NCBI GenBank assembly: GCA_030760725.1
Contig: JASWHV010000008.1
Span: forward strand, 50,071,671 to 50,135,670
DNA length: 64,000 bases
Origin: Neostapfia colusana
Taxonomy: Eukaryota > Streptophyta > Magnoliopsida > Poales > Poaceae
Direction: 5' to 3'
A program made the translations under genes and the position numbers. The notes below the pieces were generated by a model, which was not told the origin of the DNA, did no database searches, and saw only the letters and a program-made list of their open reading frames with translations. This document shows, piece after piece, positions 9,701 to 21,103 of the stretch (positions within the stretch are counted from its first letter, which is position 1; each line of letters starts with the position of its first letter).

Positions 9701-11393
9701 GAAGTAGCTGAACATGAGGCAGCGAAGATGGTTAGAGTTGATAAAGGATTACGAAGTAGAGATCCATTATCACCCTGGCAAGGGAAACGTAGTGGCGGAT
9801 GCGCTGAGTCGCAAGTCACACGTCAACAATCTGACCATCACACCGTTGGAAGAGAGCGAACCACCACTGCATGTGATTCCACATGGAGCTCTCTACAACT
9901 TAGCTTTGATCCCCACCATCTGTGAAGAGATAGCGGCAGCCCAGAAAAGTGACAAGGGCATGTCACATTTGCGGAGACGTATAGACAGTGGGGAACTGAA
10001 AAGTTTCCGGAAAGACAGAGACAGCGTCCTATGGTTCAAGGACCGGATTGTCGTACCTAGTGACCCGGAGTTACGGAAGAAAATCTTTGATTAGGCTCAC
10101 TTGTCAAAGTTTTCTATTCACCCCCGCAGCAACAAAATGTATCAGGAACTCAGAAGCAAGTTTTGGGGGACACGGATGAAGCAGGAGATCGCGAAGTACG
10201 TGTCCGAGTGTGATACATGTCGAAGGGTGAAGGCAGATCATATGCGGAAACCGGGACTGCTGCAACCACTAGGCGTTCCTGCCTGGAAGTGGGAGGATGT
10301 GAGCATGGACTTCATCATCAGTTTACCCACCACTTTTCAGAAGCATGATTCTGTGTGGGTGATCGTCGACCGGCTCACCAAAGTTGCCCACTTCATCCCG
10401 GTCAACACCAACTACAACGCCAAGAAGTATGCTGAACTGTACATCTCACGGATCCTATGCTTGTACGGCGTACCCCGTACCATCATATCGGATCGGGGCA
10501 CTTTATTTGTGTCCTGTTTTTGGGAGCAGCTACACGCTGCGTTGGGGACGAAACTAATCCATAGTTCAGCATACCACCCGCAGACGGATGGACAAACTGA
10601 GCGGGTAAACCAAATCCTAGAAGATATGTTACGAGCTTGCGCTATCAACCACGGCAAGAACTGGGATGATCACTTGCCGTTGGCTGAGTTCTCGTACAAC
10701 AATGGGTACCAAGCCAGCATCAAGATGGCACCTTACGAGGCGCTATACGGGAGAAAATGTCGCACACCATTGAATTGGTGTGAGTCTGGTGAAAGGGTCA
10801 CCTTCAGGATTGATCTTGTCAATATCGCGGAGGAAAAGGTTCGGCTGATTCAAGCGAACCTAAAAGCCGCCCAATCCCAACAGAAACAATATGTGGACCG
10901 GAGAAGACGCCCATTACAATTCGAAGTCGGGGATCATGTATACCTATGTGTGTCTCCAATGAAGGGCGTGAACAGATTCGGGGTGTGGGGAAAGTTAGCA
11001 CCCCGATTCATTGGTCCATTTCAGATTACCGAAAGATGTGGATCAGTAGCATACCGGGTGAGATTACCAGAAGCACTTTCCGGTGTGCATGACGTCTTTC
11101 ACATTTCCCAGCTGAGGAAGTGTCTTAAGCTATCAACTACCATTCAGCTGGAGGACATAGAAGAACTGAAACCGGATCTCACGTATCGGGAGGAACCGGT
11201 TCAGATTATCGATGAAAAGGCCCGAACCACACGCAACCGTACGTTGTGGTTCTACAAGGTTCTGTGGAATAATCACTCCATGGACGAAGCGACATGGGAG
11301 AGCGAAGGATTTCTTCGCGCTAACTACCCCGATTTTTTCACGTCACATATACAGCAATTTTCCACCGTCCTCTCTCTCATGTTGACCTTATAA
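6796..11393 (+). pseudogene. gag-pol polyprotein of A, multiply interrupted
   Basis: Start chosen at MARTRANP (6796), directly after TTTCAGA; an in-frame ATG at 6766 lies inside the presumed intron. Seen in order: polyGln/polyPro stretch (residues 34-50), gag core (WWANY...AFRAYHIP), zinc knuckle CX2CX4HX4C from 7870, protease DSGATH at 8104, RT with FIDD near 9040, RNase H DASGIGLG, integrase HHCC zinc finger then D, D and E (TDGQTE), and a C-terminal chromodomain-like segment (FYKVLWNNH..EATWE). It is broken by TAA 8266, TAG 8935, a one-base deletion at 9117/9118, TAG 9705 and TAG 10092. The third RNase H catalytic Asp is Asn (AAC 9669-9671). From 10101 the integrase frame is open. It would once have made virus-like particles and integrated the element. 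Confidence 0.95.
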
Positions 11394-11426
11394 TCTCGGG
11401 ACGAGATTCTTTTAAGGGGGGAGGAA
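11392..11426 (+). promoter_or_regulatory. Polypurine tract of A with adjoining hairpin
   Basis: AATCTCG-GGA-CGAGATT (11392-11408) is a perfect 7-bp inverted repeat overlapping the pol stop. It is followed by TCTTTT and the purine run AAGGGGGGAGGAA (11414-11426) that abuts the 3' LTR and primes plus-strand synthesis. B has the same arrangement. Similar sequences before the polypurine tract are common in plant gypsy elements. Confidence 0.88.
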
Positions 11427-14400
11427 TGTAAGGGCCTAAGTTTTTGGCACATATTTGAATAAAGTTGATGAACACATTTGAAGAGAAAGTAACCACCATC
11501 AACATGCTCATTAGAGAATAAACTCACAAAATGCAAAAAGTGGCATTTCCCACATGCATCATATAGGGGCTGGGCATATGTAAAACTCCTACACCTTGTT
11601 AGGAATGTACATGCCAAGTTTCACCCAAATTCAAAACCTTTTTGAAGTCCTTTTGGGTATAGCTAGAAAAAGGGTGGTTTGAACTCAAATTCAAATTCAA
11701 ACTGTTTTCATCCCATAAATTCAAAAGTGGGAGGCATATTCTTATTCAGCACATTTTTGTGAGCTCACACACCAATTTTCACTCCATTTGGAATTAATCT
11801 TGACATGAGCTAAGTTTAGCAAATTCAAACTTTATTTGAATTTCAAACTGCATGTGTGCTGAAATTTAGTCAAACACAAACCAATTTGAATTCTATCCCA
11901 TTCAAATGGCTCAGGGGTAGATAATTCAAATCACCATGGGTATAAGGGAGATTACTGTTTACAACAGTAAGAGGGAGTTAAGTTCAGAGGCTAAAAGGGA
12001 GATGGGACCCACATGTCAGCCACTGAATCAAACTCAACCGACTGAAACTTCAGCACTCGGGTCTTCGGGCCTCCTCCGAGGGCGCCACCGAGGGGAGCCG
12101 CCACGCCACCAGCTGCTTGCCCACGCGCGGACACAGGTCGGCGGTTCTGATCGCTTCTTAAGGCGCTCCTCGCCTCTGCCGAAGCCAGCCTCACCTGCTT
12201 TTCCCTCGCGTGAACACTGAGCCGAGCTCCTCTGCCTTCCGCCTCTCTGTTCAATCGAGAAACCACGGAAACATCGCACCCTCTCCTCCTCCGAGCGGCT
12301 AGACAGCACCCTGAGCTCAGCCTCTACTTCCCCGACGCCTAAACCACCGAGTGTCGGCCTCCTTTTCCCGTGATCAGCGCCGTCCGCCGCAACCGAGCTC
12401 AAGAACGTGATCGGGCGCTCGTGGACAGCGTTCCACAGGGACTTTCACGGCCCAGCAAGAGTGGCAACGGAAGCGCGTGGCCACCGTGCTGCTCTCCTCC
12501 AATTTGTGGAGCCAACCGTGAAGCATCGACCGGGAATTTCCAGATTTTGCTCCGGCAACCTCAACCCGACCATCCGGTACAGTTCCTTCGAATTCCCGCC
12601 CTCTGATCCTCCTTCGGTCATCAAACTTGGCACATAGATGCTGGACTAGCCGTCGATCATTTTCCTTTTAACATCCGTTGCATGAAACCGGTTAGGAGCG
12701 ACGGATTTTGAGCTCGATCAAGGGCGTTCATGGCGGACACAGTCGGTCACACGGTGCCGACATCCTTGCAGCCATTTCTGAACACCTTTGAGGCCTTGTC
12801 GAGATTCCTAGAAGTGCACTGGTGCTGCAGAGCTTGTCGGTACAGGTTTTGGCTGGTTAGAACTCCCGGCCGACGGTGCCGAACCTCAACAGAAGCCGCT
12901 GCACGTCGCCGGCCACCTTCCGGTCATCGGCAGTCCCAAAACACCTCACCATCGTGCTCCCCGGGGTCCTAAACGCACTGGCGGTGAGTTTTAGCTCGGA
13001 CGGTGGCCGGGAACGGCCGGCCGGCGAGCTACAGCTTGCTCCGGCGAGCGGAGTGCGCGGGCGCGCGCTGGGGACCGGCGGGAGGAAGACGAAGGGGTGG
13101 GCCCCGGCTGTCATCAGCTCAAAATTTAAATCCCCGATTGGGAGTCGCTGGGATCCAGTGTGTTGGCACGCTGAAAAGCTGTGGCCCGGGTGTGGCCCAT
13201 TTCTGATTGGCTGTCATTTAAATAAGCAGGCCCAGTAGAGTTTTCAGTAGGAAAACAATTCCAGTTGCTGCTCAAACTTTGAAAATTCATAGCTCTCTGT
13301 AGAGACCTCCAAATTGAGTGATTCCAATTGGGTTGGATTCAGCTCTCTTAGTACTTTCCAGAAAATCAAGTTTAACTTCATGAAAATCCTTATTTCTCCA
13401 GATTTAGTTCTTCAAAATTTAAACTGTTTAGAATTTTAACTGGAGAACCCTTTGGAGGAAAATTCTGAAATTTTGCTGGGATGTTCACCAAAATATCCCT
13501 GAGCTACCGAAAAAATTTCATATCCATTTGAGCTCATTTGATCCACCTAATGGGGTGATTAATGAAACTGTTCCAGAGAAAATGGAAAATGTCCAGAAAC
13601 ATTTTTCAGAATTTTTCTGAAATTGTTTAGCTCATATCTTTAGCTAGGAACCTTCAAATTAAGTGAAACCAACTCCATTAGAACCCTATGAAAATCTGGT
13701 TTTCAGAAATTCATGGTTTGCTCCATAAAAATCCCTAGAACACCCTAAGAGCTCCAATTAAGGTCAAGTACATAATTATTTGTGGAGAGCTCAAATGAGC
13801 TTTGCTGCAACTAAAACTTGGCCAAGTCTCTGTTTAGGTTGTAACCAAACCACAGTAAAAATTTCAGAGTCATTGGGTCTGTCTCACGAGTTTAAATTCC
13901 ATTGAAATGAATATGAATTGACACATATTTATATTTCTCATATGTAGTCGCTAAGGTTGAGGAGGAACCCGAAGTCTTAGACTTTGTTACTCCGGAAGAG
14001 CAGCTAGCCTACGACCAAGAGAAGCAAGGCAAGCTCCGGTTTACATTAACCTCTTTACAAAATTTTATTATTTTGAGCACTTTCTTTGAGTACCACTTAT
14101 CTCTTGCATTAGAGTCTTGTTTGAAACCCAAAAGCATAGCCAAGAAAATCATGGGTTGGGATTAGGATTGAAAACCTCGTTAGCCAATGCAATGCTAGGA
14201 CAGTGAAGGATTTGGTACAAGTCGAGTAGTTGGAACTACTCACGAGAATAGGCTAGAGGCACATTGCTCGGGTAGAGATAGCAAATGAAACACATGGCAA
14301 GAAAAATGAGACCGAGTGGAGAGTAAGGGCAGCAGGGCTTTGGGGCCTGGGTGCTATAGCTCCGCTTGTGTCGATTGAGGACTGAGCCGTGTGCAGGCCT

Positions 14401-15440
14401 GTTGAACAAGCTAGAACAGTACCGAAAACCTACCGGCTATATGGGAACCGGGAAACTGATGTAACTCGGGTAGCTGAATGTTGAGGCATAGCTGGTCGTT
14501 CAGAGGGTAGGTTGAGAGCTCGAGATGTAAATTGGCTGGCGGCACTGAGATGCGCGTGCAGAGACCTCTTGCTCGGGACGATTGGACCGGTTCAACATTT
14601 TGCTTACGGGTGAAAGGTGGTTGCGTACGACGTCCGTGATGGTTGCTGTAGGCAACATCGAGTACGGGCGTACGTGACGGGTTATTCGGGTAACCCTGCA
14701 GGTGTAAATCGATTATAATCACCATCCCTCGCGGTCAGTGAGTACCACTTGTTCACTGTACCATGGTAGAAAGAACAGGCTAGATACATGTTAAAATGTT
14801 GCTGATTGAAAGATGAACTTTGATTGTTAATGATTTGTTGTAGCCTAGAGCTAATTAAAGTTCTTTTCAACTTTGGGCAAAGTACATGAGAGAAGTGTGT
14901 TTCTTGTTTGATTGCGGCTCTCTCATGTGCCTTAGCGTAAGGTTCTCCACAACCTGCTGCTAAGAACTTGAAAGTAAGGTTCCACTAATTAGGCGAGTCC
15001 TTTGCAACTTATTTTACCTCATGTAACCTATCAACCATCATGTAGAAGTTCCATGTATAGGAGAGACGGGTTAGTCTTGCTGAGCCTTCGTGCTCACTGC
15101 TTGTGTTTGAAGCTTTTGCAGGGTTCTATGAGGAAGGGTCTCCCGAGGAGGAGACGGAACCCCAGGAGGGGAACCCCGTCGAGTGGGTGTCGTGCACGCC
15201 GCCGTGTTAGTGTGTGTGCGTGCTAGCGGGGACACGTTCACGGGCTGAACGTGAACTCGATGCGTAGTCTACGCCCGTGAGTGTAGACTGAACATATTTT
15301 GTTGTAAAAATGTTCATAAACCTGTTTATGTAATAAAACTTTGCTTCCGCTTTGTACCTTTGATGTGTGTTATTTGGTGCTGTGCAACGCAGCACCCCTC
15401 AGCGTGATCCAGGCTCGACAAGACCGTCGGGGTCGTGTCA
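11427..15440 (+). repeat. 3' LTR of element A
   Basis: 4014 bp, TGTAAGGGCC...GTGTCA, collinear with 71-4096 apart from small indels: a deletion of about 50 bp after 11449 and the extra bases near 13739. AATAAA at 15332-15337. Confidence 0.92.
13948..15210 (+). other. Candidate spliced LTR micro-gene, A 3' copy
   Basis: Same structure as the 5' copy. Block 1 is 13948-14028 (81 bp, TAG| ... |GCAAGC) and block 2 is 15122-15210, opening FYEEGSPEEE and ending SCTPPC then TAG. Both blocks remain open after the two LTRs diverged. Confidence 0.45.
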
Positions 15441-16491
15441 TTTTCATGGAGCAAGCCATGACTTTCTGGAAACTATATTTTCGTAGGGTTCTAATGGAGT
15501 TGGTTTCACTTAATTTGAAGATTCCTAGCTAAAGATATGAGCTAAATAATTTCAGAGAAATTCTGAAATTGTTTCTGGACATTTTCTATTTTCTCTGAAA
15601 CAGTTTTATTAATCATCCCATTACGTGGATCAAATGAGCTCAAATGGACCTGAAATTTTTATGGTAGCTCAGGGATAGTTTGGTGAACATCCTGGCAAAA
15701 TTTCAGAATTTTCCTCCAAAGGGTTCTCCAGTTAAAATTCTAACCAATTTGAATTTTTGAGAATTAATTATGGATAAATAAGGATTTTCATAAATTGAAA
15801 CTTGATTTGCTGTAAAGTACTCAGAGAGATGAATCCAACAAAATTTGGTTCACTCGATTTGGAGTTCCCTAGCCAAAGTTATGTGGGTTTGAAGTTTGAA
15901 CTAAATCGGAAAATCGGGAAAAGTTTAAACCGCTGCGCGTGGGACCGGGGCTACGTGTCAACTTCTCAGCGGTCGATGCACGGAGCTACATAATCTTTCA
16001 CGCGCAGCCGCACCCAATCCAGTGCCACAGCGAATCCCGGTTTTAAAATATCTGCTGCTGACGCGTGGGACCGGGGGCTTCGTATACCTCCGGCCTCCCG
16101 CGCTCGGCCGCCGCGACCCCTCGCTGGTGGCCTCTGTGGTGTGCCAAACTCCATTATTTCGGCCGCCTCTGCCTAAATCCATCTGGGGAACATGATGCTG
16201 GGCTCAGCTCGTTCTGAAAATCACCGGCATAGTCGGCGACGAGCGGCGGCTTCATAAGAACTTCGGCCGTGTCGGCCGGCCTTCCTAGCACCCCAAACGA
16301 TCGAGCAAAAGGCCGGAGAGCATCAGTGGACCCTAGGAAAGACCGACATAAGCTCGAAGCAGCTCGGGAGAGGTCCCAAGTAGGCTCTCACCGTGCGCCC
16401 GATGCTTCCCGCATAAGCCACCGTTGGCAAGCTCAGAAATAACCATGTACAGGGGTTCTCATGCTAGAGGTTGTGAAAGCAACTTGTGCGC
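15441..16491 (-). repeat. LTR fragment X, part 2 (minus strand)
   Basis: Continues X after the insertion of A: the complement of 15441-15880 follows the A LTR closely (about 13300-13730). The GC-rich part (about 15920-16440) is much more diverged from A's GC-rich block, so X is a related subfamily rather than the same one. It ends where B inserted. The last five bases, TGCGC, are the target site of B. Confidence 0.8.
16487..16491 (+). repeat. Target site duplication of B, left
   Basis: TGCGC, identical to 31483-31487 on the far side of B. A perfect 5-bp duplication, as expected for gypsy integrase. Confidence 0.93.
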
Positions 16492-19400
16492 TGTAAAAGC
16501 CCAAGAAAAAGGGACTTGCAAAAATTTTTCATCACCTCACAACACCACAGTTTTGTTGTGGATATGTTGTGAATATATTGTGAAGAGCAAGGAACCTCCA
16601 TCAAAAGGGTGTTGGTTCAAACTCTCCACACATGTGATAACACATGAGAGGTGATTCTAAAACCAACTTAGAGTCATTCACATGTTTGGACCCTAGTTGG
16701 ATCAAGACCACTGAGTTTAAGTACTCAAGTGCAATGGGAGGGTTTGAAAATCAGAATTTGAACTAATGTCCAACTCAAAATTCAAATGAGGTGAGGACAT
16801 AATGGTGATTCAAAACTGTTGTATTCAAACTCATGGTTGCATCAGCTAACACAAGAATCAAAGTGCATATTTGGATTCCTTAGGTCCGAATTAGTGGGGA
16901 GGCAAAGTTTCAATAAATTGTGAAAAGGTTTGCTACCCATTTTTCCAAAAAGGATCCAAATGTGCAAAGAATTCAATTATACATTTGGATTTGGGGGAAA
17001 TTTGCCCAACTATACAAATGTAGCTCAGTTTGAGACTCCAAACATTTGAATTCATCACTTGCCAAGTTTTTGGAGATCTTTTGAGGGATAGGGGACTGAC
17101 TGGTGGGACCCACATGTCATTGGGGAGGTTAAAAATGCACAAAGATCAATAGCCTTAGGGGTTAAGTCTTGCACTCGGAACAGAGCCGAGGTTCCACCGT
17201 GACTCACCGAGAAGCACCGGGCGACAGCTTCTTCTCTTCCGGTGCACACTGGCGAGCTCCTCGTGGGGCACAGTAACTCTGAGCCGTGCCCCAGCTTGCC
17301 ACAACACCGAGACGACCTCCAGCGCTCGTCCTCTCGCACGACAGAATGCCGAGGAGGAGCCGCCATGATCGAGTCGCTCAGAAGCGATTTCCTCTCGCGT
17401 ACAAACGTCGGCAACCCAGCAAACCAGCAACCCCAGACCTCCCACGACCTCCCCGCACCAGTTTCAGTCGAGCTGAGCCACCACAACCCGAGCAAACGGC
17501 GTTCTTCGCGGTTGCCGGGAAGAACCGAGCAAAGGTGCTCCCGTGGGCAGCTCGGCAGAGGGCTTTTCACGACCAAGAAAGAGCGGTTTTGGACGCGCCC
17601 AGGCTCCACGCTGCTCAACCCCAAAGCCTAGACCCAGTGACCGATCATTGCCGGTGAATTTCACAAAACACTTCCGGCCGGTGCAGAACCACCTTCTGGT
17701 AAGAAAACCGCAAATTCCAGACATATACTTGCTTAGAGCACATCATACTGCACTCACAGGAGCTAGACTTGATGGCGCCCAAGTTTGCTTCGCAACCCTA
17801 GCTTGGTTTTGGCGGTAGCCGACGTATTTCCCGGTTTTCCAACCGCCGGTATGGCGGGAAGGATCGGGCTCACGGTGACGGCTAGGTTAGAGCTCTCCCC
17901 GAGCCTTTGCATGGCCCTGTTGACCTTTCCTGAGATCCCCCTGTGCTGAAGAGCCCTTCCACCGAGGTTTTGGTGGGCTAAGTTGGCCGGGTGACATAGC
18001 CGAAGTGACCCCGAACCGCTGCACCGTCGCCAGCTAGGTTAGGGCCACCGCCGGCCGGAGAAGTTAGTGTCATCGTGTTCAGCGCACAAAATTAGGCCCA
18101 GCAAGCGAGTTTCTGGCCGAGAGGCGGCCGGGAAGCCAGGTCCGGCGAGCTTTAGTGAGGTGCCGGCGAGGGGGCGGCGCGGGAAAAGGGACTGGCGCGA
18201 GGAAGAAGACGAGTCGGCCGGGCCCGCTCGTCAGTCGCTCGATGCACAGTGTGGGGATTTCCTGTTGCACCGGATCAGCTATGACAACGAGGAGAACAGT
18301 CCTGTGGCCCCGGGTGGTGTAGCCGAGGTGGTGACATGTGGGGGCCGGGCCCGCTGTCAGTGATTTGAACTTTTCCCCGGTTAATTCGAATTCCAGAATT
18401 TCCCCAAACTTTAGAACCCCATAACTTTTTATAGGAAGTTCCAAATTTAGTGATTCAAATTGGGTTGGATTCATCTTCATAGCTCTATCCAAATATGCAA
18501 CCCAATTTGTGTGAAACCCATTAATCAATTCTGGAAAATTCTTTAAAGCTTTTCAGCAAAAGAATTTTAGAGGGAGTTTGGTTCATCCAAAAGTCCTCAA
18601 ATTTTGCCAGAATATTCCTTTGGATATTAGTGAACCCCTGTAAAAGTTTCAGACCATTTGAAGTTGATTTGGCCAGGGCAATTCAGATTTGAAGGTGCTG
18701 TGTTCATTTGAATACAGAAACATTTTCAGAGAATTTCCAAAACTTGGAAATTCAGTTGTGGGCAGATCATAGCTCCAAAAATGCTAGGAAAATTCATGCA
18801 AACTCTAGGAGCTATAATTCAAATTGTAGTTCATTAATTTGGGCATGAATAGGGGTGTTACCTCAGAATTAATTCTTCTTTGCTTATTTGCTAAGAGAAT
18901 TATTCTGAACAAACCACTCAATGAAAAGTGCTAATTTGTGGTCCATAGGTTTTTCTTATGACAAGGAACTCACACAAAAATTCTCAGCTCCATTGGAGTT
19001 CTGGATCACCCCTGCTCTGTTTAACCACTTGAGGTGATCAATGTGGAAGAGGGGGATAACCACTTAGCACTTAATCATGTGCTTAGATCCAAACCCAAAC
19101 CACTAGCCCCAGTTTCATTTTAAATTCTTAAACAGAGTTCCAGTTGTTAAAAACTTGTTATTAGAACACGTAGCAGAAACATTACAATAAACTCATGTAC
19201 ATATTCATTTACATGTAGTATTTTATTAACGTGTAGTCGCTGAAGGCGAGGAGGCTCCGGAAGTACTTGACTTCCTCCTTCCGGAAGAAGAACTAACCCC
19301 TGACAAGCAGCAACAAGGCAAGCCCCGGTTTGCATTAACCCTTTTTATAAGTTTTACTTTGTTTATATGTGTCGTATGAAGTATGAATGTGCATTAGGTA

Positions 19401-20701
19401 TATGATGGATGGAACCCCACTTGCATAACCAAAAAGTTTTCCGATAAGAGTGAGGGTAGTGTCTAAGACCTCGAATAGACAGGCTATGCTTAATGATTCA
19501 TAGGACTTCGGTACAAGTCGAGTAGTTGGAATCTACTCGTGAATTAGGCTTGGGACACACGGGATTGGTTCGAGTGATGTGAGATCACCTTAGTAATGAA
19601 AATGAGACTTGGCAGGGTCTAGGGCGCAGCAAGAGGGAGTCTTGTGTGCGAAGCCCTCCCCGTGTTGATTGAGGACCGATCCGTGTGCGGCCCACGCTGA
19701 TCAAGTTTGAACGTACCGAAGGCATATCGGATATATGGGCCCCGATAAACCGATGTAACCTAAACCTCCGGGCGTCAAGGCATAACGCACCGATTTATAG
19801 GTGTAGGCTGAGGGCAGCAAGGTGGAAATCTGCTAACGGGCATAGAGAGATGCTACGTGTAGGGAACCTCCTGCTCATTTCGGTGCGACCGGTTCGACGT
19901 TTGGGCTGTTGGGTAAAAGGTTGTCCCGTACGGCATTGAGTGAGCGTGCTGTGCAGCTCCACGGGTGGGCGTACATGACGTGCTCTTTGGGTTTCCCTGC
20001 AGGTGTATATCGAGTCGATTCGCCGTCCCTCGCGGTGAAGAGTACCACTTGGTCACTGAGTCGTGACGTAGGGTAATGTATGAAATATTATGATTCAATA
20101 TTGCTGATTGATATAATTGTATTGCTACATGTGTGCCACCAAATATTGCTTACTAAATTTCAGATTCCTGAACTGTTAACTTGTTGCTAAAAGATGAATT
20201 AAGGGTGAACTTGTAAGCGTGTCCATTTGATGCAATGTTACTATCCTATGTTCATTATACACCTCATGTAGAGTTTCATTCCTAGCGAGTCAGTTAAGTC
20301 TTGTTGAGCCATCATGCTCACGGTTGCTGCTTAAGTGTTTTCCAGGTGAGGAGCCACCCACGGACTCAGAGTACGAGTCCACCGGCGTGGGTTACCCTCC
20401 GTCGGGGACCACGGCTGAGTGGGAGCCGTACACGCCGTGCTGAGCTGAGGGGTGCAGCCAGTGTTGGTTGCCCTAGGGCTGGGCAGCCAACTTTTGCTAG
20501 ATAGGCGGGCGTGAGTTGTATAGTTTAGACTTCCGCTGTGTAATATAAACAATAGTTTGTAACTGAAGTTTGTACCTGTTTGTACAGTTCAGTTGTTTTT
20601 CCCATGTAATATATTGTGTCCTTATGACGTGTGCTATCGGGTGTCGCATTGTGCGGCACCACCCTCTGCGATCCTGGATAAGCGGATTCCGGTCAGCCAC
20701 A
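16492..20701 (+). repeat. 5' LTR of element B
   Basis: 4210 bp, TG...CA. Modular like A: AT-rich start, GC-rich block (about 17150-18360), AT-rich block to 19230, then a conserved block to about 20450. The many short ORFs of the GC-rich block, on both strands, show no domain. Confidence 0.94.
19237..20443 (+). other. Candidate spliced LTR micro-gene, B 5' copy
   Basis: Block 1 19237-19317 is 81 bp, follows GTGTAG, ends CAACAAG|GCAAGC, and contains PEVLDFLLPEEE. Block 2 20346-20443 follows TTTTCCAG, reads an acidic Tyr/Gly/Pro-rich stretch with AEWEPYTP near the end, then TGA. The frames join. Block 2 has drifted from that of A but keeps the EWE-x-x-TP ending. Confidence 0.45.
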
Positions 20702-20704
20702 GCC

Positions 20705-20716
20705 TGGTATCGGAGC
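20705..20716 (+). promoter_or_regulatory. Primer-binding site of B
   Basis: TGGTATCGGAGC, three bases after the LTR; one mismatch (A to G) to the initiator-Met complement. Confidence 0.85.
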
Positions 20717-21083
20717 TGCTTTGGGGATAGCACAGTACTTAAGGACTGTATTACGGGAAGACTTAGGCTTACGGTGAGAATTCGGTAGTTGCCCAAGTAA
20801 GGACTATATTAGCATATTCACTTAATGTGGCAAGGCTAACTTATGTGTTATAATTCTGAATTTAATTATGTAACGACGCACCTACGCTCTGGTAAGATTG
20901 GTAGGGAACGCCACCGAAAGCGGTTCAATTTCGGTTAGCTCCCCTGGCGAGGAACGTGGTTCAGGGATAAGTCTCACAGCTTGGTGTGAGACGTCAATAT
21001 GAAACTCTTGGACTCTTCATGTCCCTGAGTTCATATGAAACGCTGATCCCTAGCGTGCATTAGGCAAGTAAGTGGAGACCCCA

Positions 21084-21103
21084 TCGCGTGGTCAGTAACG
21101 CGA
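21084..21103 (+). other. Conserved leader hairpin, B copy
   Basis: TCGCGT - GGTCAGTA - ACGCGA. Against A and F the third stem pair is G-C instead of A-T while the loop is identical, a compensatory double change. Confidence 0.55.

Larger units (their letters stand above)
71..15440 (+). mobile_element. Element A: complete Ty3/gypsy chromovirus (Tekay/Del-like), decayed
   Basis: Order: 5' LTR 71-4096, primer site 4101-4112, leader, decayed extra ORF 5559-6520, gag-pol 6796-11393, polypurine tract, 3' LTR 11427-15440. Both LTRs start TGTAAGGGCC and end GTGTCA. The flanking 5 bases are TGTTC (66-70) and TTTTC (15441-15445), a target duplication with one mismatch. In one 240-bp stretch aligned by eye (3661-3900 against 15002-15240) I count 7 differences, so the paired LTRs differ by roughly 3% there. 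A inserted into X, a minus-strand LTR of its own broad family. It is probably immobile without help, since pol has four stops and one frameshift. Confidence 0.93.

Noticed and set aside
1..13806. Inverted repeat between 1-70 and 13737-13806 as terminal inverted repeats of a DNA transposon
   Set aside because: Fully explained by A lying inside a minus-strand LTR of the same family.
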